A DNA stretch of 64,000 bases from NCBI RefSeq assembly GCF_030123065.1, contig NZ_CP126093.1, forward strand, positions 5,090,001 to 5,154,000, in the 5' to 3' direction. This stretch comes from Neobacillus sp. DY30. GTDB taxonomy: Bacteria > Bacillota > Bacilli > Bacillales > Cytobacillaceae. The notes under the pieces are model-generated. The model did no database searches. It was not told the DNA's origin and saw nothing but the letters and a program-made list of their open reading frames with translations. Both the position numbers and the translations under genes were made by a program. Position 1 is the first letter of the stretch. Each line of letters opens with the position of its first letter. Shown one piece after another: positions 1 to 8,016 of the stretch.

Positions 1-464
1 TCTACAATGATTTGGTTGGAAAGTTTCTCTACTTGTAGAGCCTCCGATTCCAGAAGGTTCTCAGTGTCTAGATCAATGGTTAGAGTCTCGTTCCCTAAAT
101 GAAAGCCCACTGTCTTATAGCCATACAGTTGTTCAAAAGCGGCAGATAGAATATGCTGACCTGCATGCTGTTGCATATGATCAAATCGTCTTTCCCAATC
201 GATAACACCATGAACGGCGGCTGCATTTCCATTATTTAATTCCTTTTCAAGGTAGTGACGAACTTCACCATCTACTTCCTCTACATTTAGGACTTTTATG
301 TTTTCAAGTGTCCCAATATCATGAGGTTGTCCTCCACCTGTTGGGTAAAATGCAGTTTGATCCAACACTATATAGTAATTTCCAGTTTCATCTTTTTTTT
401 GTGCTGTTACTTTTGCTGAAAATGTTTTTATGTAAGGGTCTTGGTAAAATAGTTTAACTCCCAT
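1..464 (-). CDS. Alanyl-tRNA editing protein, AlaX-like (3' end outside window)
   Basis: Partial gene; the N-terminal 154 codons are visible and the C-terminus lies beyond the left edge. The product looks like the stand-alone editing family related to the alanyl-tRNA synthetase editing domain, which hydrolyses mischarged Ser- or Gly-tRNA(Ala). The conserved TAFYPTGGGQPHD segment is near residue 40, and the zinc-ligand motif HAGQH is near residue 102. The chosen ATG (462-464) has an AGGAG ribosome binding site about 8 nt upstream. The family is clear; the exact AlaX subtype cannot be told because the C-terminal part is missing. Confidence 0.85.
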   Translation of the reverse strand, partial: MGVKLFYQDPYIKTFSAKVTAQKKDETGNYYIVLDQTAFYPTGGGQPHDIGTLENIKVLNVEEVDGEVRHYLEKELNNGNAAAVHGVIDWERRFDHMQQHAGQHILSAAFEQLYGYKTVGFHLGNETLTIDLDTENLLESEALQVEKLSNQIIV

Positions 465-492
465 ATTTCATTCTCCTAGTTTTTAATAATAA

Positions 493-528
493 GAAGCCTG
501 TCCCTTCAATTATGAAGAAACAGGCTTC
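493..528 (-). terminator. Terminator after the SOD-like gene
   Basis: GAAGCCTGT and ACAGGCTTC form a long hairpin just downstream of the SOD-like stop codon. The following T-run is weak and interrupted on the minus strand. Confidence 0.6.
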
Positions 529-547
529 AAACGTCTAATTTTTGCAA

Positions 548-1063
548 TCATTTTTCCTTAGAGATTTTACCGCACGCTATGATGCCGCCTGAATCCCCTT
601 CCGGCTGGGACATTCCATCATCTTTTTCTTCATGTATCACAATGGTAGTTCCATCTTTTCTAATAAGCGTTGCCTTACCCTCTTTTAAAGTTACCCTCGG
701 AGCCATTAATTCTGCTTTAACTGTTCCGTCATCCTCAACAATTATATTTGGAAGGTCACCTTCATGTGCACCCTCTGGGTGCAGCAGACCATGCTTTTTA
801 TCATCAGGGTTTAAATCCTTCCCGGAGGATTTAAATTCTGGAGTCTTACATTCACCCTTATCATGAATGTGAACAGCATGCTCTCCAGGAGGAATTTTTT
901 TCAAATCAAAAGTCAATTTTATTCCACTAGATACCTCTTGGAATTTAACTGTACCAACAGAATCTCCCTTATCATTTATCATTTTCACATCTAGTTTTGT
1001 AATATCCTTTTCCAAGCAGCCCGTGAGTAATAGAAGTGGGATGATGATCCAAACTCGTTTCAT
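548..1063 (-). CDS. Cu/Zn superoxide dismutase family lipoprotein with an altered metal site
   Basis: 171-aa secreted lipoprotein of the Cu/Zn-SOD fold. The ATG at 1063 follows AGGGGG and gives a signal peptide with lipobox LLTGC, so it is preferred over an upstream in-frame start at 1153. The family metal-site segments are visible: VHIH (two copper ligands), KKHG, HPEGAHEGDLPN (zinc ligands and Asp) and VIHE (last copper His). Two Cys (GEC and IACG) could form the family disulfide. The bridging-His motif, usually AGGHFxP, reads SGKDLNP, so the bridging His is missing. B. subtilis YojM is also a divergent SodC with lost ligands. Anchoring at the outer face of the membrane is likely; dismutase activity is uncertain. 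Confidence 0.85.
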   Translation of the reverse strand: MKRVWIIIPLLLLTGCLEKDITKLDVKMINDKGDSVGTVKFQEVSSGIKLTFDLKKIPPGEHAVHIHDKGECKTPEFKSSGKDLNPDDKKHGLLHPEGAHEGDLPNIIVEDDGTVKAELMAPRVTLKEGKATLIRKDGTTIVIHEEKDDGMSQPEGDSGGIIACGKISKEK

Positions 1064-1122
1064 AAATATCCCCCTAGATAGACATTTTGTCATAGTATTA
1101 GCTTCGGGTGGTAACTTTATGT

Positions 1123-1160
1123 AAAAAAAAAGAAACAGCGGCTTAATGTTCACTGTTTCC
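1123..1160 (-). terminator. Terminator after the 71-aa membrane protein gene
   Basis: GAAACAG (1132-1138) pairs with CTGTTTC (1153-1159) and is followed by a long T-run on the minus strand. Confidence 0.75.
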
Positions 1161-1358
1161 TTGACTATGTTGTTGAGACATTAATTTTTCCTCGAGTTCT
1201 TTTGCTTTCATCGCTTCCCGCTTAGAGATTTTGATAATGAACCGCATGGTTAAAAAGGCTCCTATCATAAAAATCAAAAATGTAACCGCAGCTGGACCAT
1301 ATTCCGATTTATCTTCTGGAAAATATAGAAATAACGATAATATAAATGGCTGGATCAT
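1143..1358 (-). CDS. Small single-pass membrane protein, unknown function
   Basis: 71 aa that I do not recognise. A hydrophobic segment (residues about 22-42) is followed by a basic, charged C-terminal tail rich in Lys, Glu and Gln (KISKREAMKAKELEEK), suggesting a membrane anchor with a short cytoplasmic helix. The ATG at 1358 follows GGGAG with good spacing, and a hairpin terminator overlaps its 3' end, so it appears to be a genuine gene. It lies between a cyclophilin lipoprotein and the SOD-like lipoprotein genes on the same strand. Confidence 0.6.
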   Translation of the reverse strand: MIQPFILSLFLYFPEDKSEYGPAAVTFLIFMIGAFLTMRFIIKISKREAMKAKELEEKLMSQQHSQGNSEH

Positions 1359-1448
1359 CTTTTTTCTCCCTTTCTTTAAAGGAATGTCACTTAAGATTAA
1401 TTATAGCAATAAAAAGTGTATCCTGCCATTATAGAAAACTCAGGGGTT

Positions 1449-2186
1449 TTACTTCAATACCTTAATTCCTTTTATAATTACATCTTCTTCTGGTTTGTCC
1501 TTAGCGTCTACTGGAGTTTCAGAAATTTTATCAACAATATCCATTCCTTCAACCACTTGTCCGAATACAGTATGACGATGGTCCAGCCAAGGTGTGCCTC
1601 CTCTTTCATCGTAAGCCTCAATAATTTCTTTTGGGAAGCCCGCTTTTTCCATTTCCGTTTTCATTGACGGGTCTACCGATTTTTTCGTCACAATAAAAAA
1701 TTGGCTCCCATTCGTATTGGCCCCTGAATTAGCCATCGATAATGCTCCGCGTATATTAAAAAGATTGGTTGAAAATTCATCCTTAAATGGTGCCCCGTAA
1801 ATACTTTCTCCGCCAGTTCCGTCACCATTCGGATCGCCGCCTTGAATCATAAAATCATTAATGACCCGGTGAAAAATTAGTCCATCATAATACCCTTCTT
1901 CACCATGTGTCACAAAATTTTCCACCGCTTTTGGCGCATATTCAGGGAATAATTTAATTTTAATAGTGCCCATTGTTGTTTCCATTTCAACTAGTTTTTC
2001 ATTTTCAGATACCTCGTTTGAAAGTTGAGGAAATACTGTATTTGCCACTTGATTGCTCCCTTCCTTTTCCTCCGTTTTTGAAGCATTACTCTTAGGAGCT
2101 GCTTCCTCTTTCTCTTTGCTTGTCCCACATCCAGCCAAGATAAGCACACCAATCATTAGAACGAACCAAAATTTCCATATCTTCAT
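1449..2186 (-). CDS. Peptidyl-prolyl cis-trans isomerase lipoprotein, cyclophilin type
   Basis: 245-aa extracytoplasmic cyclophilin. The lipoprotein signal (LILAGCG) is followed by a Lys/Glu/Ser-rich linker and a full cyclophilin domain from about residue 65. Active-site segments are present: [14 protein letters not shown] (Arg, Phe, Met, Gln), [10 protein letters not shown], and [10 protein letters not shown] (Trp and His). It probably assists folding of exported proteins at the membrane-wall interface. The ATG at 2186 is chosen because GGAGGG lies about 9 nt upstream; the ATG at 2195 nearly touches that site. Confidence 0.93.
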   Translation of the reverse strand: MKIWKFWFVLMIGVLILAGCGTSKEKEEAAPKSNASKTEEKEGSNQVANTVFPQLSNEVSENEKLVEMETTMGTIKIKLFPEYAPKAVENFVTHGEEGYYDGLIFHRVINDFMIQGGDPNGDGTGGESIYGAPFKDEFSTNLFNIRGALSMANSGANTNGSQFFIVTKKSVDPSMKTEMEKAGFPKEIIEAYDERGGTPWLDHRHTVFGQVVEGMDIVDKISETPVDAKDKPEEDVIIKGIKVLK

Positions 2187-2290
2187 CTCTATCATCCCTC
2201 CATTTTATTAATTTAACCGATATTTTTGTTTTTTGCACTTCGTTTTTTATATAATAGGATAAATATATAGATGAATGAGGAGTGGTTTTT

Positions 2291-2671
2291 TTGCCTGAAT
2301 TGCAGATTGGAGAAATTGTTACAGGGATTTATAAAACAGGGAAATATATTGGGGAAATTACCGAAATTCGTCCGCAGCATTATTTGGTCAGAGTTTTAGC
2401 GGTTGTCAAACATCCTATGCAAGGTGATTTACATAATCCAAAAGAAGTGGATGTACTCATTTTCCATGAAAGAAAGGCTCTTTCATACAGGGAACAAACC
2501 AATATTCCAAAACAAATGGTCAAGCCTTTCATGGAAGAAGTGCCTGACTATCTCGAGTCATTGAGACAAGCAGTTGAAAAAATGAAAAGCGAATTAACAG
2601 AAAATGCTTCTGACTGGGCTGAAATGAGTCTCAAAAGTATTGCCTCCCTAGAAAAGGATTACTTCAAATAA
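2291..2671 (+). CDS. kapB: Kinase-associated lipoprotein B family protein KapB
   Basis: 126 aa, strongly resembling B. subtilis KapB, which supports the KinB branch of the sporulation phosphorelay. The GEIVTGIYKTGKYIGEIT stretch, the KHPMQGDLHNP segment and the FHERxALxxREQTNIP segment are typical of the family. I see no lipobox. The start is TTG at 2291, 8 nt after AGGAG; the in-frame GTG at 2282 overlaps the ribosome binding site. It converges with kapD across a shared hairpin. Confidence 0.93.
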   Translation: MPELQIGEIVTGIYKTGKYIGEITEIRPQHYLVRVLAVVKHPMQGDLHNPKEVDVLIFHERKALSYREQTNIPKQMVKPFMEEVPDYLESLRQAVEKMKSELTENASDWAEMSLKSIASLEKDYFK

Positions 2672-2678
2672 ATAATTT

Positions 2679-2712
2679 AAGGCCAAATCAGATTGAATGA
2701 TTTGGCCTTTTA
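2679..2712. terminator. Bidirectional terminator between kapB and kapD
   Basis: Perfect 10-bp arms GGCCAAATCA (2681-2690) and TGATTTGGCC (2698-2707) with flanking A- and T-rich runs between two convergent genes. Confidence 0.85.
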
Positions 2713-3330
2713 TGCGAATTCATTTAATAATTTTGAAAAATCAACGCGGTCACCGATTGTAGTTGGTTTTGGCTTTTCTAAATAGCGTTTATCCTTTTCA
2801 ACCAACCGGAATATATTATAGGTAGTCAACGCATCATCCAGCGCTCTATGATGTCTTCCTGTTCCTTCTTTTCCATACTCCTGAACGGCTTTCCATAAAC
2901 CTGTCTGGTTTTGGTCTCCAAAGAACCTCTTATACTCCATAGATAAATCTAATTCTGCGGCTTTAAATGGAAATGCAACCCCTGCTTCTAAACAATTATG
3001 CTTTAGTACCTTCATATCCATATTTCCCCAAGTGACAATGGTAGTTTCATACTGATTATTGAATTCTCCTAATTTCCGGACGAGTTCATAAAATGAAATT
3101 CCCTGGTCAACCTGCTGCTGTGAAATATGTAAGAATGATTTACAGCGTTCAGATAAAATCGGGAATTTTAGTGGTGTTACATAGGATGAGAATTGCTCTG
3201 TTATTTGATCATCGACAACTGCCACAAGTCCAACCTCAATAATCTCTGCGTAAAAATCTTTCATCCGGACATTTCGTTCGGGCATTGTAAATTCAAAATC
3301 AATAAAGATAGTTTGTCTCTTTTCCTTCAT
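2710..3330 (-). CDS. kapD: Sporulation inhibitor KapD, DEDD-type 3'-5' exonuclease family
   Basis: 206 aa. The exonuclease motifs are visible: IFIDFEFT (Asp and Glu of Exo I, near residue 8), the WGNMD segment (Exo II), and HHRALDDALTT (Exo III His/Asp). In B. subtilis KapD inhibits the KinA route into sporulation. The ATG at 3330 follows a GGTGG site; the longer reading from 3387 adds an unlikely hydrophobic leader. It is convergent with kapB, as expected for this conserved neighbourhood. Confidence 0.92.
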   Translation of the reverse strand: MKEKRQTIFIDFEFTMPERNVRMKDFYAEIIEVGLVAVVDDQITEQFSSYVTPLKFPILSERCKSFLHISQQQVDQGISFYELVRKLGEFNNQYETTIVTWGNMDMKVLKHNCLEAGVAFPFKAAELDLSMEYKRFFGDQNQTGLWKAVQEYGKEGTGRHHRALDDALTTYNIFRLVEKDKRYLEKPKPTTIGDRVDFSKLLNEFA

Positions 3331-3469
3331 TTTTTCACCACCTTTTTGATCTTTTCTTACTACTATTATATAAAGAAACCTGTACAAAGTATTGTACTGT
3401 TTCTCTATATTTCTTATATTATATCACGAAATTGACTCAAATTTTTTAAATATTTTTTCAATTAAATTA

Positions 3470-3500
3470 AAAAAAGATGGAAATACTCCACCTTTTTTTA
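3470..3500 (-). terminator. Probable terminator after the hotdog thioesterase gene
   Basis: An imperfect hairpin (GATGGA and TCCACC arms) with flanking A- and T-runs lies immediately downstream of the stop at 3503. Confidence 0.55.
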
Positions 3501-3502
3501 CT

Positions 3503-3886
3503 TCATTTTTTTATTTTTATAATCGCAATTGTACATCTTGAAATACATATAAGGCGATCCTTTTCATCTGTAATCTTGATATCCCAAACCATTGTTGTTT
3601 TTCCTTGATGTAAGATGGCTCCAACAGCTGTTACCGTCCCTTCTGTAATCGGGCGGACATGGTTAGCGTTAATTTCTAAACCAGCAGCACCTTCTGTTTC
3701 TTTATCAACCAATTCATATGCACCAATACTTGCAACTGTTTCTGCAAGGGCCACAGAAGCACCGCCATGCAATAAACCAAATGGCTGGCGGGTTCTTTCA
3801 TCTACTGGCATGGTTGCAATCACTTTTCCCGGTTCTAACAGCTTTATCTCGATACCTAATGTTTCAATTAATGTGTTTTTTATCAT
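3503..3886 (-). CDS. Hotdog-fold acyl-CoA thioesterase, YuxO/MenI-like
   Basis: 127-aa single-domain PaaI/YdiI-type thioesterase. The family signature RQPFGLLHGGASVALAETVAS (residues about 32-52) holds the catalytic Glu, the HGG turn and the typical helix. ANHVRP and the C-terminal beta strands complete the fold. The closest relative I know is B. subtilis YuxO, proposed as the 1,4-dihydroxy-2-naphthoyl-CoA thioesterase of menaquinone synthesis; other acyl-CoA substrates remain possible. ATG at 3886 follows AGGGAGAG. Confidence 0.85.
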   Translation of the reverse strand: MIKNTLIETLGIEIKLLEPGKVIATMPVDERTRQPFGLLHGGASVALAETVASIGAYELVDKETEGAAGLEINANHVRPITEGTVTAVGAILHQGKTTMVWDIKITDEKDRLICISRCTIAIIKIKK

Positions 3887-3962
3887 TACTCTCTCCCTTT
3901 CAAAACATTTCGTTAGTGTATATATTCTCTTAATACTTTTGGATTTCCTTTTATGTACATGT

Positions 3963-4001
3963 AAAAGAAAAAAACAGCCGCGAAAGCTGTTTTTTTCTTT
4001 T
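3963..4001. terminator. Terminator with a 16-bp perfect stem
   Basis: The arms at 3963-3978 and 3986-4001 are perfectly complementary, with an A-rich 5' side and a T-rich 3' side. It ends the 70-aa Tyr-rich gene and could act in both directions. Confidence 0.85.
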
Positions 4002-4212
4002 AATAGTAATAAGGTGATCCATATCCAGGGTAGCCATATACTGGCGGAGCATAAACAGGATAGCCATAAAACGGACGAGGATACCCGTAGAATGGGCGAG
4101 GGTAAATTAATGCACTTCCTAGTAATCCACCAACTAAACCACCTAAAAATGGCAGCCCAAAGCCGATAAATCTCTGGTCATGTTTAGGATACGAATTTCG
4201 ATAATAATACAT
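4000..4212 (-). CDS. Tyr/Pro/Gly-rich small protein with RPFYGYP repeats
   Basis: 70 aa of unknown function. Residues about 15-36 form a Gly-rich hydrophobic segment (FGLPFLGGLVGGLLGSAL) that could enter a membrane. The C-terminal half is low complexity with two RPFYGYP repeats followed by PVYGYPGYGSPYYY. Such Tyr/Gly/Pro tails occur in Bacillus spore-coat and surface proteins, but no specific homology is claimed. ATG at 4212 has an excellent GGGAGG site, and a strong terminator follows, so it appears to be expressed as a single-gene unit. Confidence 0.75.
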   Translation of the reverse strand: MYYYRNSYPKHDQRFIGFGLPFLGGLVGGLLGSALIYPRPFYGYPRPFYGYPVYAPPVYGYPGYGSPYYY

Positions 4213-4289
4213 GCAGCCAAACCTCCCTTTCGCAATACTTGCTACACTACTTCATATGCAAAAGGAGAATAGATGGGTTGGGCAAATGG

Positions 4290-5798
4290 TTATTTTTCCA
4301 TGGGTTCAAAGCGTTCTACAAATAAAGCCAATGTACGCGTCATTACCCCTGTAGCCCCTGCAGGACCAAGGTCATGTTCTTTTGATGTGGTGGAGGTTCC
4401 AGCAATATCCAAATGAACCCAAGGAGTTCCTTCTGTAAATTCACCTATAAAAGCCCCAGCAACAATCGCATGACCTTCACTGCCCGGAGAATTGTTTAAA
4501 TCCGCAACTTTACTATTTCTAACCCGTTCTTTATCCTTCTCAAACAACGGTAATTGCCAGATCGGTTCTCCGGCTTCCATTGAGGCTTCTAACACTTGTT
4601 CATACAACGTTTCGTGATTCGTCATGGCACCGGTGGTATGTAGTCCAAGCGCCGTAATAACCCCGCCTGTTAAGGTTGCCACATCAATCAAATACTCTGC
4701 ACCATGGTGCTTAGCATAGGTAATAGCGTCTGCTAAAACAAGCCTGCCTTCTGCATCAGTATTTAAGACTTCTATTGTCTTCCCGCTCATAGAGGTAATC
4801 ACATCATCCGGCTTAAAGGCATTTCCGGAAATCATATTATCTGTTGAAGGTATAACGGCAACAACGTTTTGTTCCGGTTTTATTTCACCGATGATTTCCA
4901 TAGCGCCTAAAACAGCTGCGGCCCCGCCCATATCCGTTTTCATACCAACAATGCCAGCTTTCGTTTTAATAGAGTAACCGCCTGTATCAAAAGTAATTCC
5001 TTTTCCAACCAATCCGATTACATCTTGCCAGTGTTCTTTCCCTTGGTATTTAAGAACAATCATCTTCGGAGGTTCCGTAGAACCTTGGTTAACAGCGAGG
5101 AATGCCCCCATTCCCAGTTTTTCAATCTCTTCTTTATCAAGAATTTCAACCTCAAAGTCATATTTAACAGCAAGCTCTCGAGCGTATTCCGCCATATCCT
5201 TTGCTGTAAGGAGATTACCAGGAATATTGACAAGTGTACGAGCAGAGTTCGTACCTTTTCCAAACGCATGACCCACTGTAAGCGAGGCTTGAACTTCTTC
5301 CTTCTCGATACTTTCACTATAAACAGTAATTTTCTCTATTCTTTTCTCAGGCTCGTTTGTTTTCTGCTTATAGCCGTAGAATTGGTAGGTAGACAGAGAA
5401 AACGCTTCACTTACAGCATGTGCTGCTTCATGTCCGCTTACAGACCCAGCCGTAAGGGAGTCCAGCAGAACACCACATTCTTGGAGCTTACTTGCTTTTA
5501 ATGCTTTATACGCCTTCCCTAACGCCTCACTCAGCCTTTCAAAATTGAAATCCTTCTCTTTTCCAAGGCCGACAAACCAAATTCTTTTTGCTCCAATTTT
5601 CCCTAAGCTATGTACTTTGCTAATATTTTTTAACTTTGCTGAAATATCACCTGCTCTGACTAGCTCTCTTAATTGACCCTCAAACTGTTCATCAAGCTTC
5701 GCCAGGGTACCTGTAAACTTTTCAGGTTTATCAAATAGTCCAATTATCAATCCTTCGTGGCCGGCCGAAAGGTCAATTTCACTTTTAACATCAAACAT
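4290..5798 (-). CDS. pepA: Leucyl aminopeptidase, M17 family
   Basis: 502 aa, normal length for cytosolic leucine aminopeptidases, which remove N-terminal residues using two metal ions. The M17 signature [12 protein letters not shown] is near residue 350. The metal-site Lys/Asp segment [10 protein letters not shown] and the downstream KTDMGGAA are also present. It corresponds in position to B. subtilis yuiE, next to yuiC-yuiB-yuiA. ATG at 5798 follows CGGAGGTG. Confidence in family and start is high; the physiological substrate set is not visible. Confidence 0.96.
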   Translation of the reverse strand: MFDVKSEIDLSAGHEGLIIGLFDKPEKFTGTLAKLDEQFEGQLRELVRAGDISAKLKNISKVHSLGKIGAKRIWFVGLGKEKDFNFERLSEALGKAYKALKASKLQECGVLLDSLTAGSVSGHEAAHAVSEAFSLSTYQFYGYKQKTNEPEKRIEKITVYSESIEKEEVQASLTVGHAFGKGTNSARTLVNIPGNLLTAKDMAEYARELAVKYDFEVEILDKEEIEKLGMGAFLAVNQGSTEPPKMIVLKYQGKEHWQDVIGLVGKGITFDTGGYSIKTKAGIVGMKTDMGGAAAVLGAMEIIGEIKPEQNVVAVIPSTDNMISGNAFKPDDVITSMSGKTIEVLNTDAEGRLVLADAITYAKHHGAEYLIDVATLTGGVITALGLHTTGAMTNHETLYEQVLEASMEAGEPIWQLPLFEKDKERVRNSKVADLNNSPGSEGHAIVAGAFIGEFTEGTPWVHLDIAGTSTTSKEHDLGPAGATGVMTRTLALFVERFEPMEK

Positions 5799-5895
5799 GT
5801 TTTCCCACCTCCGTTTAAATTACCTGTTCATTGTATCGGAAAAATGGATATATTTCGACTCTCTAAGTATTTTAATAATTAACACAATAAAAATA

Positions 5896-5912
5896 GCAGG
5901 CTTTATGCCTGC
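5896..5912 (-). terminator. Terminator after yuiC
   Basis: GCAGGC and GCCTGC form a short stem with a five-base loop, followed on the minus strand by TATTTTTATTG. It begins directly after the yuiC stop codon. Confidence 0.7.
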
Positions 5913-5913
5913 A

Positions 5914-6531
5914 CTATTTTCTCTCTGAACCAATAAACTGCTGACGGAACACTTGCATCGATTTTTCTTCGTTTAACGCTTGGAGCTCTGCTTCTGTAAG
6001 ATTTCCTTTTCCTTGTTCAATGATATATACATCAATTTCCTTTTTCCCCCATTTATTGTAAACATCCTCAACCGTTTCATAATAAAGATCGACTTTATCT
6101 CCCTTAATCGCGCCGCCCTTATCCGCTACTACCCCGTAACCATAACCAGGTATAAACAGAATCGTACCAATCGGAAAAACAGTAAGGTCTGCTGCCACAG
6201 TTGAATATAAATCTCGTTTCACTTTTACACCTGAATAGGTAATTCCATACTCAGGGTGGCTTTCATTTTTACCTGTTGATTCATAACCTGCTGTATAGCC
6301 TGTTGCAATTACTGTTTTTTTCGGATATTTTGACCAATCAAAAGCATCTTCTAGCGCTTTTGGTTTCTCTGAAGTTGCAGCGTTTGAAGCTGCATTGGCT
6401 TCAAGTTCTACCATTTGTTTAATAAACAATTTTAGATCAATGCCTGTAATAGATTGAAAAGTCACTAGTATAGCAATCAGGAAAAGAACGGTCATCGCAA
6501 AACGCTTTGTCCAATTTTTGATTTCATTCAT
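5914..6531 (-). CDS. yuiC: YuiC, membrane-anchored 3D-domain protein (lytic transglycosylase-like)
   Basis: 205 aa. An N-terminal transmembrane anchor (residues about 8-28) is followed by a 3D (Asp-Asp-Asp) domain: [57 protein letters not shown]. The Asp residues in [16 protein letters not shown] match the catalytic core shared with MltA-type transglycosylases. It probably cleaves peptidoglycan at the outer face of the membrane. ATG at 6531 is placed about 11 nt after GGGAGGAG; an in-frame start at 6561 is possible. It is last in a yuiA-yuiB-yuiC series. Confidence 0.9.
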   Translation of the reverse strand: MNEIKNWTKRFAMTVLFLIAILVTFQSITGIDLKLFIKQMVELEANAASNAATSEKPKALEDAFDWSKYPKKTVIATGYTAGYESTGKNESHPEYGITYSGVKVKRDLYSTVAADLTVFPIGTILFIPGYGYGVVADKGGAIKGDKVDLYYETVEDVYNKWGKKEIDVYIIEQGKGNLTEAELQALNEEKSMQVFRQQFIGSERK

Positions 6532-6663
6532 TAAGATTTTCACTCCTCCCAAAATATTCATTTCCCAACCCGGGAAGAATTATTCAAAAGAAGTAATATC
6601 CTAACTATAAAAAAAGCTTTTTACCTAAGTTAAACCGGAAGTGGAGTAACCCAGGGAAAAAGC

Positions 6664-6987
6664 TTAAAACATTTGATAGCCATTTTTCCTTAACATTTTA
6701 ATTGTCACACCAGCAGCAATGGCCCCTGCTAACCCGCTCAGTAAGATAAGAATATCTGCTGTTGCCAAAGACCCTACCTTTTGACCAAGTTCTTGAAATG
6801 CTATTTTACTATTCGTAATGTATTCGATAAACTTTACGTTATCAACTATAAATATGGCGATAATTGGATAAATAATTGCCATAATCCAGGACATTCTTAA
6901 AAGCATGTTTAAAATAAAACCAATTCCAAAAAATAACACAAAGAATAATAAGATGGAAATGATTAACACTACAATACTCATCTGCAT
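6664..6987 (-). CDS. yuiB: YuiB-like multi-pass membrane protein
   Basis: 107 aa with three predicted hydrophobic stretches (about residues 5-28, 32-50 and 78-98) and no recognisable catalytic motif. Size, topology and place between yuiA and yuiC match B. subtilis yuiB, whose function I do not know. The ATG at 6987 follows AAAGGAGG with ideal spacing, so the upstream in-frame start at 7008 is rejected. Confidence 0.8.
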   Translation of the reverse strand: MQMSIVVLIISILLFFVLFFGIGFILNMLLRMSWIMAIIYPIIAIFIVDNVKFIEYITNSKIAFQELGQKVGSLATADILILLSGLAGAIAAGVTIKMLRKNGYQMF

Positions 6988-7158
6988 GGAAATACCTCCT
7001 TTACACATCCATTTATAAGTTTACTGAATGTCCAAAAGGGAGTCAATCTTTACATATTAGAATATCATTACATATTCGAGGCAAAAAGTTCAAAAAAATA
7101 GCCTCCCGAAGTTTCTCGTGGAAGCAGCTTTGGTTGACCCTAGAAGCTCGAATTACTA

Positions 7159-7284
7159 TTAGTCCTGTTTTTTCCCAGTGCCCTTACAGCAGGTACATGT
7201 TTCAGAACCTCCAAGCAGTAATTGAAAATATCCTGTCCCTGAACAATAATCACATGTTTTAGTATCTAAAGTAGTCGTATTCAT
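7159..7284 (-). CDS. yuiA: YuiA-like zinc-knuckle microprotein
   Basis: 41-aa ORF, too short for most ORF filters. It contains two CxxCxGxG-type elements, CDYCSGTGYF and CTCCKGTG, as in the zinc-binding region of DnaJ, so a single treble-clef zinc site is likely. ATG at 7284 follows AAGGAG with good spacing, and the stop is TAA at 7159. Position upstream of yuiB and yuiC matches B. subtilis yuiA. The function is unknown; a role in protein binding is an inference from the Cys motif only. Confidence 0.8.
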   Translation of the reverse strand: MNTTTLDTKTCDYCSGTGYFQLLLGGSETCTCCKGTGKKQD

Positions 7285-7440
7285 TCAAATCAGCTCCTTG
7301 AATTATTATTTAAATTTTCTGATAATATATCAAGAAACCGAAAGAAAGAAAAGGACGAAAATTAACCAAAATCGGCTGAGAAAACGGATACATCGTAAAT
7401 TTACTTTCACTTTCTAGGCGTAACTTAAATTATCAAAAAA

Positions 7441-7932
7441 TTAAAAAAATAATTTATAGGCACTATACTTAAATTGTTCTCCAGGGTTTAATCCATCGTA
7501 ACCTGGCCTGGAAGTCGTTATGTTTTGATTAATCAGGTAGTGCAGCATAATCGACGCATCTTTTTCTAGTAGAAGGTCTTTAGGTGCAACAAATCTTGCT
7601 TCGTAAAGTTCATTCTCCTGATGTTGGATCTTTCCTTCATCTAATGGTTCAAGTAAAAACACAAGCAAATTATCACTTATTTCGTCTGAAATAACACCTG
7701 TTCTAAGCCCTACCAACCCATTGACAACACAATCTATACCGGTTTCTTCCTTTACCTCTCTAACTACTGCTTCATCTGCCGTTTCTCCTTCGTCTACAAA
7801 ACCTGCGGGAAGTGACCATTTTCCCTTTAGGCCGCCGTAACGCTTTTTAACAACCAGCCAATGCCCTTCAGAAGACTTGACCAGCCCGGCAACTGCTAAC
7901 CAAACCTTTCCCCGTTTCTCTTTATTGCTCAT
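7441..7932 (-). CDS. NUDIX hydrolase
   Basis: 163 aa. The Nudix box GFVDEGETADEAVVREVKEETGI is complete at residues about 43-65, with the REVKEE metal-binding core. The N-terminal beta strands and C-terminal region fit a compact single domain. The substrate (a nucleoside diphosphate derivative) cannot be read from sequence. ATG at 7932 follows a run of G residues that acts as ribosome binding site. It stands between yuiA and yumB on the same strand. Confidence 0.9.
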   Translation of the reverse strand: MSNKEKRGKVWLAVAGLVKSSEGHWLVVKKRYGGLKGKWSLPAGFVDEGETADEAVVREVKEETGIDCVVNGLVGLRTGVISDEISDNLLVFLLEPLDEGKIQHQENELYEARFVAPKDLLLEKDASIMLHYLINQNITTSRPGYDGLNPGEQFKYSAYKLFF

Positions 7933-7974
7933 AAAACCCCCCCCTTAACACCCCTATTTACTTTATATAGTAAC

Positions 7975-8003
7975 AAAAAAGGACAGAATTCTCTGCCCTT
8001 TTT
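7975..8003 (-). terminator. Terminator after yumB
   Basis: GGACAGA (7981-7987) pairs with TCTGCCC (7992-7998), with one G-T pair, and a run of six T on the minus strand follows. Confidence 0.8.
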
Positions 8004-8016
8004 AAAAATTTTATAT

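Noticed and set aside
3615-4169. 184-codon plus-strand ORF
   Set aside because: It is antisense to the thioesterase and the Tyr-rich gene and runs through a strong terminator; it is a shadow frame.
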